Below are positions 25,549 to 32,876 of a stretch of DNA of 64,000 nucleotides, piece after piece; within the stretch, counting starts at the first letter, position 1, and every line of letters begins with the position of its first letter. A model generated the notes under the pieces. The model did no database searches. It saw only the letters and a list, made by a program, of their open reading frames with translations, and was not told where the DNA came from. The stretch is from Chitinophagaceae bacterium IBVUCB1 (lineage in GTDB: Bacteria > Bacteroidota > Bacteroidia > Chitinophagales > Chitinophagaceae). The stretch spans positions 62,001-126,000 of the forward strand of contig NFUW01000002.1 in NCBI GenBank assembly GCA_002127285.1, in the 5' to 3' direction. The position numbers were made by a program, and so were the translations under genes.

Positions 25549-26860
25549 GACGTAAACGTTTATTGTATAATTGTTTCAGATAGTTATATATAATCATGCC
25601 CATACCGGCCAATAAACCTATGCCTGCTATAGCAAATAGTTTTAGAATAGAGTAGATAGGGGCCATCATTGTTTGAAAATCTTTTATATGCAATACACAA
25701 CTCCTGTAGCCTTTTGTAAGGCCTGCCACTACAAGACACAACCAGAATATTAACAGGCTTACCTGAGCTATGTTATATCCTGTGGTTACCGCTTTTTTTA
25801 TTTTGACGGGTGCCGTATCGATTTTACAAATGTACCCAATGCTACCCAGCAAGATCATTGTGTTGATGCCGATTGTAGTGCCCATAGCATGTGCAACTGT
25901 AATGTGTGTGCCGTGTGTATACTTGTTTATGGCAGGTATGCTCATCATAATTGCAAGCAAAAGGTTTAAAAACAACCATACTTCTGATGCTATGATGAAT
26001 TTGTAACTGATAAGGTGTTTGTGTCTGTGGTATTCAGATGTTTTTGACTTAAAGCTTTGTATCATACTTATGAAAAACAGCCACTCCGTCATGCTTATGA
26101 AGTACGATACATGTCTCACCCAGCCTGCTGTTGGTACATTGTATATATGATGTCCCCAATTAAACATCAGGTTGCTCAGGCTCAGAAAATAGAATATATA
26201 CACCTTCTTGTTTTCAGCAATAGATTTGTCTCCACTCATTTTTACCATTATGTAGAGCGATGTGCCATATATCATCTGATTCCATGCACCAACCATCGAT
26301 CCGTTTGCCTTCCATTGCATAGTTACTTCTCTGATGTAGGATTGTCTGATCCATGCAATATGCCATATATTCTGCTCAATAAACGTTAGTAAAAAAAATA
26401 GCACACCCGTAGCCCACATTATTTGGTACAGTGGTTTTTTGTTTTTCAGGCTGAACCAGTGCCTGCCGTATCCAATCATCAACAATGTCCAAGAAAGCAG
26501 TAATGGTACACACAACCACGGCGGGAATTCCCAGTATTCCCTGCCACCATATTTATTCATTGTATAGTACGCGAAAATGACACTTATAGTCAACGCCCAT
26601 ATACCTGCTGCAGTGTTTATCAGACGTTTGTTTGCTGTTTTTATGACTGCAACATGATTGCTGTGTACTAACAGTGATGTTACGGCACCCGATATTATCC
26701 AAAACAATGCTGCCGATACGTGCATCGGTCTCAGTTGTTGAAACGGTACTATATTTTTTAACGTTTCAGGATACAAAAAAGAAAATGATGACAGTACACC
26801 GCACAATAATGCTACTTGAAGCATTACTAATGAAAAAACGAGATATACTTTATAGCGCAT
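25541..26860 (-). CDS. NorB-like nitric-oxide reductase subunit with altered active site
   Basis: 439 aa, about 12 membrane spans, haem-copper oxidase superfamily without the quinol-oxidising extension. Seen: a low-spin haem ligand H47 (RPMHVSAALFW), the paired H237-H238 (NWGHHIYN), and THGTHITVAHAMGTTIG with H324 as the likely high-spin haem ligand. Aligned with classical NorB, the first Fe-B histidine falls on N186 (KANGSMVGAWN), the nearby Glu falls on V190, and the usual H-x-H is H-A-M. So it is NOR-like but not canonical, and may belong to one of the recently described alternative NOR families. It starts 3 bp after the NorC-like cytochrome, which supports NO reduction. Confidence 0.78.
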   Translation of the reverse strand: MRYKVYLVFSLVMLQVALLCGVLSSFSFLYPETLKNIVPFQQLRPMHVSAALFWIISGAVTSLLVHSNHVAVIKTANKRLINTAAGIWALTISVIFAYYTMNKYGGREYWEFPPWLCVPLLLSWTLLMIGYGRHWFSLKNKKPLYQIMWATGVLFFLLTFIEQNIWHIAWIRQSYIREVTMQWKANGSMVGAWNQMIYGTSLYIMVKMSGDKSIAENKKVYIFYFLSLSNLMFNWGHHIYNVPTAGWVRHVSYFISMTEWLFFISMIQSFKSKTSEYHRHKHLISYKFIIASEVWLFLNLLLAIMMSIPAINKYTHGTHITVAHAMGTTIGINTMILLGSIGYICKIDTAPVKIKKAVTTGYNIAQVSLLIFWLCLVVAGLTKGYRSCVLHIKDFQTMMAPIYSILKLFAIAGIGLLAGMGMIIYNYLKQLYNKRLRHE

Positions 26861-26863
26861 ACA

Positions 26864-27253
26864 TTACTTAATTATATAACTGCCTGTCCAGTGGATATTA
26901 CTATCGTTTACTTCTGATTTTCCTGTTTTATCTATCCAACTCAGGTAGGCAACAAGATTGTCAACTTCTTCATCGTTCAAGTGCAGGTTAGGCATTTTGC
27001 CTGTACCATATTTAATGAAAGTCCTTGCATTATTTTCAGCTTTACTGCTTATGATGTTGGTAAGATCAGGTCCCATGTATCCACCTAACCCATATAGTTG
27101 GTGGCAAGATTGGCAATTTTTTTCTCTCCAGATAGAAGCCCCTTTCATAGCAGATTGTGTTGGTGGGATAGGCTTTGTATCACAATGCCTGAAAAGAAAT
27201 AGTGTATATGAAACAAAGATTATGAATAGTAAAAGCCAGTATCGTAGAAACAT
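26864..27253 (-). CDS. NorC-like membrane-anchored cytochrome c
   Basis: 129 aa. One N-terminal membrane span (YWLLLFIIFVSYTLFLF), then a periplasmic class I cytochrome with CQSCH (C47-H51), GGYMGPDLTNI and the Met ligand in GTGKMPNLHL. The length and the single anchor match NorC, which feeds electrons to NorB. It is first in a three-gene operon (cytochrome, NorB-like subunit, hemerythrin). The promoter carries an FNR-type box. Confidence 0.85.
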   Translation of the reverse strand: MFLRYWLLLFIIFVSYTLFLFRHCDTKPIPPTQSAMKGASIWREKNCQSCHQLYGLGGYMGPDLTNIISSKAENNARTFIKYGTGKMPNLHLNDEEVDNLVAYLSWIDKTGKSEVNDSNIHWTGSYIIK

Positions 27254-27270
27254 TTTTACTGATTGCCTGA

Positions 27271-27315
27271 CAAAACTAGAGAGTGATACTCGTCAAAAAT
27301 ATGACCAATATCATA
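27271..27315 (-). promoter_or_regulatory. FNR-type promoter of the nor operon
   Basis: Reading leftward, the box TATGAT-N4-GTCATA (27300-27315) is followed after exactly 21 nt by TAGTTTTG (27271-27278), a perfect TAnnTTTG element. The start codon lies about 17 nt further on. Confidence 0.75.
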
Positions 27316-27349
27316 TTGAGGATAAAAACATCCTTAATTAGGTGTTTTT

Positions 27350-27683
27350 TGCTACAATGTTGCTACAAATGTGCTACAATGAAAATGCTTTTATTTTAGT
27401 CTATCTTTTTTGTTTTCAATAGTTTATAAGAAATGCTACAAAATGCTACAGAAGTGGAGTGTAAGAAAATTGTATAGTCTATATAGTCCTGCATAAAGTA
27501 TACACTTTATAGAGTTCAAGTGATAACGGTATATGAATCAATAAGAATAAGGAGCCTTATAAGCTCCTTATTCTTATCTGCAATTATGTTCATATTATTT
27601 ATAACGACCATTTTTCTAAAATTTTAGATTTTATAGGGGTTAGAAAAATGGACTCAGTGTAAACTGCTTAAAGTCAATCCCAC
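27350..27683 (+). repeat. Right copy of a diverged 330-bp direct repeat
   Basis: Counterpart of 8975-9300. It holds TGCTACA at about 27350, 27361 and 27372 (11-bp steps) and again at about 27433 and 27443. A 15-bp perfect stem (27541-27555 with 27563-27577) follows, then an inverted repeat CCATTTTTCTAA / TTAGAAAAATGG (27608-27619, 27640-27651), ending CAAACTGCTTAAAG style (AAACTGCTTAAAG). No gene is seen in it. Confidence 0.6.
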
Positions 27684-27980
27684 AGCGTCTTTTAAAGGGT
27701 ACATACTCCAGAAAAAATCCCTCAGTTGGTTCAACACTCGTTCCGTAGACTCCACTCTCCAAAATTATCAATCCCTGAAAGTCGCTACTGTAGCGGATTT
27801 TCAGGGGTTACTTTTTTAAAGCAGTATATTTTATATTTGTAAGTAATTGATATTTAATGTCCGTGGTTCGATCCTTATGGGACTAAATGGTATTAATTTT
27901 CTGTATTTAGAGTCAATGGTAAACAACCTTTAAAGAAAAGATAGTATTGTTGTTTGTGTTAATGTGGGAATTCTGTCATT
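27684..27980. other. Gene-free stretch with terminator and tRNA-like fragment
   Basis: Between the right repeat and the end of the multicopper oxidase gene. It carries the terminator at 27770 and, near 27863, TGGTTCGATCC, another T-arm-like fragment. No reading frame is supported. Confidence 0.45.
27770..27817 (+). terminator. Large terminator hairpin
   Basis: Outer stem CCCTGAAA with TTTTCAGGG, inner stem GCTAC with GTAGC, then TTACTTTTTT. It points rightward and has no obvious gene to serve, so it may belong to the lost element that left the 330-bp repeat. Confidence 0.6.
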
Positions 27981-30155
27981 TTAATAGGTAATAGTAATGC
28001 CCGCTCCATAGCCCATATCACTATCGTAGTGAGTAGAAACTGAAAAGTATTTCGTAGCAATATATCGAAGCCCTATCATATACTCCTTATCAGTATTTAC
28101 CATCATATTCATTCTTAGTCTTTTTGCAAGTGGAATGTCTTCTCGAAGTAACTGCATTCTAAGTTTTCCTTCCATATCAACTCTCATATCTGCCTTTATC
28201 AGGAAAGGAAGTGTGTATTGTAAGCCTATGCAAAAAACACTACGTTCATTTTTGCTGTTTATCTGGTTGAATAGGTTAGTTTCAACTACATTATGCTTTC
28301 TGTATCTCCAATCGAACCCCACATATGGATACAACCATTGATTGCGTCCTATATATCTGCCAATATGAGTTTCGCTTTCATATCCTTTAGTATTATTCAG
28401 CCCGATACGCCATTCTGTTTGTAGTTGCCATCTTGTGTTTGATAATGAAACCTCACCATCACTTCCATTACTTTCAATACCAATCTGAGTGCCAAGATAA
28501 AAGCGCCTGTCATCATGGTATACTTTTCTTTGCGCTTTTTTCTCGTCAGGAAGTTGAGGATTTGGTGGTGTGTTTTCGTACCTGAATATCCTGCCCATAC
28601 CCGACATCATATGATATAGTATATGACAATGGAAATACCAGTCTCCATATTCTTCAGAAGCATGAAATTCTATAGTGTCAGTTTCCATAGGCATTATATC
28701 CAACACAGTTTTCAAAGGGGCATAGTCTCCATTCCCATTCAATACTCTGAAGAAATGGCCGTGTAAGTGCATAGGGTGACGCATCATAGAGTTGTTGTAA
28801 AGAACAATACGGATATTCTCTCCCTTTCTTATCAGTATTTTATCTGATTCCGATATCGTTTTGTTATCTATTGTCCATACATAGCGATTCATGTTTCCGG
28901 TCAATTCGAATTTTAAAACTCTATAAGAGGCATCTGGTAAATTCGTTTTTTGCGAAGCTTTTAACATTGCATAGTTCAGTGTTACGATGTTTTTATTACT
29001 GTCGACTATTTCAGGATACATTACCGTATTCATGTCCATTTGTTGCAGGCTCATACTCATGCCCATATCGTTCATAGACCCGTTCATACGCATCATCCCA
29101 TTCATCATTTTCATGCCCTCAAAGTATTTGAGTCTTGGCATTGGTTGTATAGAATTATGCGGATTATTGCCAATTAGTAAAGATGTGTACTTGGTTCTGT
29201 CCTCAGCAGTGGCTAAAAATGCATACCTGCCAGTATCTGGTCGAACAATAACGACATCGTATGTTTCTGATACACCAACAATAAGCCTGTCTACCTCAAC
29301 AGGTTGCACATCGGCACCATCAGATGCAACAACAATTATTTTGCCTCCTGTATATTCCAGCCAGAAATATGTTGATGAGCTGCCATTTATTACCCTAAGC
29401 CTTATACTGTCTCTGGCTTGCAGGTTATTGATACTGTCTGTAAGTTTTCCATTGATAAGCATATTATCATAGAAAACATCGCTTACATCCATGGCTGTCA
29501 TTCGTTTCCATTCATTGGATAGCTTCGTGCCTAGCTTTCCTTCTTTGATAGATTGCCAATAATCTTGTGTAGCACCTTTTTTAATTGCATACCAGTCGGT
29601 GGCATAGTGCAAAGAACGCTCTACTTGTGCAGGAGATTCATTCGTCCAATCGCTAAGCAATACTACATGCTCTCGCATAGGAGCAGCAACTTTCTTATTA
29701 ATGACAATTGCACCATACATACCGCTCTGTTCCTGCAGCATAGTATGAGAATGGTACCAGTATGTTCCTGTTTGTACGATAGGGAACTTATAAATGTGTG
29801 TTGTGTGTCCTTTAATTGGTGCAGTAGTAAGATAAGGTACACCATCTTGCTCGTTAGGTAGTATCAATCCATGCCAATGGATAGATGTTTCCATATGCAT
29901 CATGTTGTGAACATGAATTTCAGCAGTGTCACCTATTGTGAAATATAATGTAGGACCGGGAATACTTCCGTTTATTGATATGGCTTTAGATTTTTTATTA
30001 CTATACCCAACGGTTGTATCGTTTACGTATAAATGATAGACTATTTTATTGCCAGTACCCCAAAAGCTCTTGTGTTGCATATTCTGAGCAAACAAAGAGC
30101 TGTTAATAAAAATGAATAATATCCAGAATACGACAACAAACTTTTTCATAAGCAC
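27981..30155 (-). CDS. Multicopper oxidase fused to a CopB-like outer-membrane domain
   Basis: 724 aa. Signal peptide, then three cupredoxin domains of the CopA/CueO oxidase type (about 25-535) with all four copper motifs: IHWHGLILP, YWYHSHTM, HPMHLHGHFF and WYFHCHILYHMMSGM. A Met-rich stretch (about 340-375, MKMMNGMMRMNGSMNDMG) is typical of Cu(I)-handling oxidases. The last 180 residues (from about 545) look like the CopB outer-membrane barrel (QLQTEWRIGLNN, YPYVGFDWRY, YDSDMGYGAGITITY), normally a separate protein. It would oxidise Cu(I) in the periplasm, perhaps tethered to the outer membrane. It follows the DUF3347 gene by 15 bp. ATG at 30149 is an alternative start. Confidence 0.88.
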   Translation of the reverse strand: MLMKKFVVVFWILFIFINSSLFAQNMQHKSFWGTGNKIVYHLYVNDTTVGYSNKKSKAISINGSIPGPTLYFTIGDTAEIHVHNMMHMETSIHWHGLILPNEQDGVPYLTTAPIKGHTTHIYKFPIVQTGTYWYHSHTMLQEQSGMYGAIVINKKVAAPMREHVVLLSDWTNESPAQVERSLHYATDWYAIKKGATQDYWQSIKEGKLGTKLSNEWKRMTAMDVSDVFYDNMLINGKLTDSINNLQARDSIRLRVINGSSSTYFWLEYTGGKIIVVASDGADVQPVEVDRLIVGVSETYDVVIVRPDTGRYAFLATAEDRTKYTSLLIGNNPHNSIQPMPRLKYFEGMKMMNGMMRMNGSMNDMGMSMSLQQMDMNTVMYPEIVDSNKNIVTLNYAMLKASQKTNLPDASYRVLKFELTGNMNRYVWTIDNKTISESDKILIRKGENIRIVLYNNSMMRHPMHLHGHFFRVLNGNGDYAPLKTVLDIMPMETDTIEFHASEEYGDWYFHCHILYHMMSGMGRIFRYENTPPNPQLPDEKKAQRKVYHDDRRFYLGTQIGIESNGSDGEVSLSNTRWQLQTEWRIGLNNTKGYESETHIGRYIGRNQWLYPYVGFDWRYRKHNVVETNLFNQINSKNERSVFCIGLQYTLPFLIKADMRVDMEGKLRMQLLREDIPLAKRLRMNMMVNTDKEYMIGLRYIATKYFSVSTHYDSDMGYGAGITITY

Positions 30156-30170
30156 GTTTTTTGCATTTTA

Positions 30171-30617
30171 TTATCTTATACTGTCGGTTGTTTTACCACA
30201 TGTCAGCATACTTTTACCATAATACGGATTCTTGATGTTTTTGTCATTGCTAATCCATTCTGCTTTCTTCATAGGGCAAAATTGAATATAGCCTGCTTCT
30301 CCAACATTTTGTTTATCAAGCATTGCAATCATTTGTGCAGATAGCAATGCGAAAAACTCTCTTTGTTTGGCAATGTCTTTGGCTGAACTTATTTTTTGTA
30401 GTTGTGTAAGAAGGTCTGCGCTGCCTTTATACGGATTGCTACGTAAATAAGTGCTAAATACTTCGGCGTATTTAGCTGCCTCTTTCGCATTGTCGCTAGT
30501 CAAAGCATCTTTTATACCATAATATTTATGCAAAGAAGATGTAAGCTCTTCTTTTGTTTGGGCACCTGCTTCTATCCCTATCAATGCAGAAAATACTACT
30601 AATAATATCTTTTTCAT
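30171..30617 (-). CDS. DUF3347 periplasmic protein, copper-associated
   Basis: 148 aa. Signal peptide MKKILLVVFSALIGIEAGAQ, then a helical DUF3347 domain (SSLHKYYGIKDALTSDNAKE, ALLSAQMIAML) ending with QFCPMKKAEW and MLTCGKTTDSI. The Cys/Met pairs CPM and MLTC are likely copper ligands. DUF3347 proteins accompany copper efflux genes in Bacteroidota. It forms an operon with the multicopper oxidase. Confidence 0.85.
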   Translation of the reverse strand: MKKILLVVFSALIGIEAGAQTKEELTSSLHKYYGIKDALTSDNAKEAAKYAEVFSTYLRSNPYKGSADLLTQLQKISSAKDIAKQREFFALLSAQMIAMLDKQNVGEAGYIQFCPMKKAEWISNDKNIKNPYYGKSMLTCGKTTDSIR

Positions 30618-30634
30618 ATTGTTGTTTTTTTAGA

Positions 30635-30670
30635 AAGAGTATGTTACTTGCCATTGTGGCTTTCACATAC
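30635..30670 (-). terminator. Weak stem-loop between the HMA gene and the DUF3347 gene
   Basis: GAGTATGT and ACATACTC pair, with an inner GCCA/TGGC stem, followed leftward by TTTCT. It probably attenuates read-through and is not a full stop. Confidence 0.4.
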
Positions 30671-30749
30671 TCATTTGCCCATCAATTATTGCCTCGAGCA
30701 ACATTTTTTTGTGAAACAAAACCTTATCTGTTGAAGCATTTTCTTCATC

Positions 30750-30959
30750 TTATGCTTCTGCTTTAAACCCTGCAGCATTAACTGCAGCTACTACATCTTC
30801 TTTGGTTATGCCATCTTGCTTTATTACAGTCAGTGTCTTTTCTGTACTGGTAACATCAACTTCCCAGTTGTTTTCACCAACTAATTCGTTCATACCAGCA
30901 CTTACTTTTGCAACACAACCCATACACTTAATGTTTGTCTTAAATTTTACTGTTTCCAT
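30750..30959 (-). CDS. HMA-domain copper chaperone
   Basis: 69 aa, a single heavy-metal-associated domain. It has KFKTNIKCMGCVAKV with the CxxC copper site and the DVVAAVNAAGFKAEA end typical of CopZ-like chaperones. It would ferry Cu(I) in the cytoplasm, for example to CopA at 38.5 kb. A short gene of 49 codons precedes it on the same strand, and that gene's promoter carries the operator shared with the pumps. Confidence 0.9.
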   Translation of the reverse strand: METVKFKTNIKCMGCVAKVSAGMNELVGENNWEVDVTSTEKTLTVIKQDGITKEDVVAAVNAAGFKAEA

Positions 30960-31049
30960 TTTGTTTAGAATATTAATTAAACTGTTAACTTTTTCGATTC
31001 TCAGGATTCTATAACCAAGCCGTTCAATCGTGTATCGTATTTTTTCTAT

Positions 31050-31199
31050 TCAGGTTGGCGCCATAGGCTCTTTAATTATTACAAGCCCGGGTATAATAGA
31101 AATAATGCTAATGCCTATTAAACTGCTCATATTACCCGCAATGACAGATACACTACTTCCTGATTTCATTTTCGGAATATGTATTGCTATCAGGCTCAT
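31050..31199 (-). CDS. Small hydrophobic 49-aa ORF behind a metal-regulon promoter
   Basis: ATG at 31197-31199, stop TGA at 31050-31052. The product starts MSLIAIHIPKMKSG and holds one hydrophobic stretch (LIGISIISIIPGLVII), so it could be a single-span membrane peptide. No family is recognised. What supports it is the promoter: a -7 element TAGTTTTG lies 23 bp before the ATG, with the complete two-block operator above it. It may instead be a leader or the decayed end of a larger gene, with the chaperone as the real target 90 bp downstream. Confidence 0.4.
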   Translation of the reverse strand: MSLIAIHIPKMKSGSSVSVIAGNMSSLIGISIISIIPGLVIIKEPMAPT

Positions 31200-31221
31200 T
31201 TGTTCGGCTTAATTTGTAACA

Positions 31222-31277
31222 CAAAACTACCATTAGTATAAGTGAACGTCGTTATATAATATGGGGTTTGATTTATA
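31222..31277 (-). promoter_or_regulatory. Metal-regulon promoter ahead of the copper chaperone genes
   Basis: Reading leftward: TATAAATCA (31269-31277), 8 nt, ATTATATAACGA (31249-31260), 19 nt, TAGTTTTG (31222-31229). Both spacings are identical to the other four copies. Confidence 0.65.
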
Positions 31278-31333
31278 TTATTTTATCATAGTGTTATTGA
31301 CTGACGTTAGAAAGGCTTTCATTAGCATAATTG

Positions 31334-32752
31334 CTATGACTGCTTGGGCGTTTTGATGAATACGACTGCCAATATAGCTGATAACAATGCTACAAATGCT
31401 GATACCAAAAATGCCGATTGAAAACCAAGGTTTAACGAATCGATTTCCTGTATTCCATTCATTGCTGCTTGTTTTGTCTTAACGCTTGATATAGCTACTA
31501 TAATGGCTAAACCTAATGCAGAACCTATTTGATAACTGGTATTTACTAAGCCTGAAGCAAGCCCTGTTTCTTCAGGTTTTGCGCCAGACATTGATGCTAT
31601 TGTACCTGGTATATATGCCAGCGACATGCCTACAGCAGCTAATAAAGATGGTAACAACAAATTGCCCATAAAAGAACCGCCTACTGGGGCCAGACTAAAC
31701 ATGAAAAGCGCTAATGCTAAAGCTATAAGGCCTGCTATCAGATTCTTTTTAAATCCGAATTTGCCTACCAGCTTACCTGTAAAGCCTACCATCAGTATCA
31801 TTATAATAATTGTCATTGGTAATAATGCAAGGCCGCTTTTAAATGCTGACAGTTGAAGAATCTGTTGCAAGTAGAGATTCAGGAAAAACCACAATGGTAT
31901 CCAAGAAGCAGCCATCAGTGCCATTACAATATTTCCTGCTGATAGGTTAGGTACTTTGAATATAGATAAAGGGATAAGTGGCTCACTTCTTTTTTTCTGA
32001 ACTATTAAAAATGCCACAAGTAACCCTATGGAGGTGACCAATTGAGTAATTGTTGTTGTGTTTAGCAACCCGTTTTCTGCTGTTACAATGGCAAATACCA
32101 TCAATACGAGTGCTGCTGTAATTAATATTGCGCCGAGTACATCAACTTTACCCTTTCTTGTACTTCCTTGCAGCAGATAGCTTTTGCTAAACATCAGTAC
32201 TGCCAGGCCAATCGGAATGTTGATAAAAAATACCCACCTCCAAGACATCCATTCTGTGATGACGCCACCAAGAAATACGCCTGCAGAACCGCCTGCAGCA
32301 GCTGACGCTCCCCATAAACCTAGGGCTTTGCCAAGTTCTTTAGGGTCAGTAAACATAGTCATCACAAGTGTCAGCGCTGCAGGCGCAATAAATGCAGAGC
32401 CCATTCCCTGCAATGCTCTCCCTATATTCAATGCTCCTTCAGACCATGCCATGCCCGCAAGGAATGACGCAGCTGTAAGTAGCACAAAACCTGTCATGAA
32501 AATTTTTCTGGGTCCGAAAAGATCGGAGAGTTTACCACCTAATAGCAATAGCCCACCAAGGAATATTACGTAAGCATTAAAAATCCATTGTAATCCGGCC
32601 TGACTGTAGCCAAGTGCAGATTTGATTGCCGGTAATGCAACACCAATAATTGATGTGTCCATTATTACCATAAACTGTGCAGTACATAGCAGCAGTAATG
32701 CCTTCCATCTGTTTTTGTACGCTGTTTCGTTAACTAAGTTGTTTGAGTGCAT
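31334..32752 (-). CDS. MFS multidrug exporter, DHA2 (EmrB/QacA) family
   Basis: 472 aa, 14 predicted membrane spans. Seen: the early acidic motif MDTSIIGVALPAI, motif A-like GGKLSDLFGPRKIF, and motif C-like GVFLGGVITEWMSWRWVFFINIPIG. It is a proton-driven exporter in the inner membrane; the substrate cannot be read. It stands alone, but its promoter has the same operator and spacing as the RND operon and copA, so it is probably induced by the same signal. Confidence 0.9.
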   Translation of the reverse strand: MHSNNLVNETAYKNRWKALLLLCTAQFMVIMDTSIIGVALPAIKSALGYSQAGLQWIFNAYVIFLGGLLLLGGKLSDLFGPRKIFMTGFVLLTAASFLAGMAWSEGALNIGRALQGMGSAFIAPAALTLVMTMFTDPKELGKALGLWGASAAAGGSAGVFLGGVITEWMSWRWVFFINIPIGLAVLMFSKSYLLQGSTRKGKVDVLGAILITAALVLMVFAIVTAENGLLNTTTITQLVTSIGLLVAFLIVQKKRSEPLIPLSIFKVPNLSAGNIVMALMAASWIPLWFFLNLYLQQILQLSAFKSGLALLPMTIIIMILMVGFTGKLVGKFGFKKNLIAGLIALALALFMFSLAPVGGSFMGNLLLPSLLAAVGMSLAYIPGTIASMSGAKPEETGLASGLVNTSYQIGSALGLAIIVAISSVKTKQAAMNGIQEIDSLNLGFQSAFLVSAFVALLSAILAVVFIKTPKQS

Positions 32753-32768
32753 AAGACTATTTTTGGCA

Positions 32769-32824
32769 CAAAACTATTGTTGAAGTTGCCGCAGGTTATT
32801 ACACTATGGTTGCAGAGATTTATA
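32769..32824 (-). promoter_or_regulatory. Metal-regulon promoter of the MFS pump
   Basis: Reading leftward: TATAAATCT (32816-32824), 8 nt, ATAGTGTAATAA (32796-32807), 19 nt, TAGTTTTG (32769-32776). Over the two blocks and the spacer it differs from the RND copy at only two positions. Confidence 0.75.
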
Positions 32825-32838
32825 TAATCTCGACAAAC

Positions 32839-32868
32839 AAAAAAGCGACAATTATTTGTCGCTTTTGT
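32839..32868. terminator. Bidirectional terminator
   Basis: AAAAGCGACAA pairs with TTGTCGCTTTT over 11 bp, with A- and T-runs on the two sides. It ends the RND-TolC operon and insulates the MFS promoter. Confidence 0.8.
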
Positions 32869-32876
32869 TGAGTTGA

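Noticed and set aside
31030-31212. Plus-strand frame of 60 codons
   Set aside because: Opposite to the 49-aa ORF, which has a promoter; no support of its own.
31285-31299. ATCATAGTGTTATTG as a further copy of the pump operator
   Set aside because: Opposite orientation and no -7 element at the right distance; the real copy for this gene set lies at 31249-31277.
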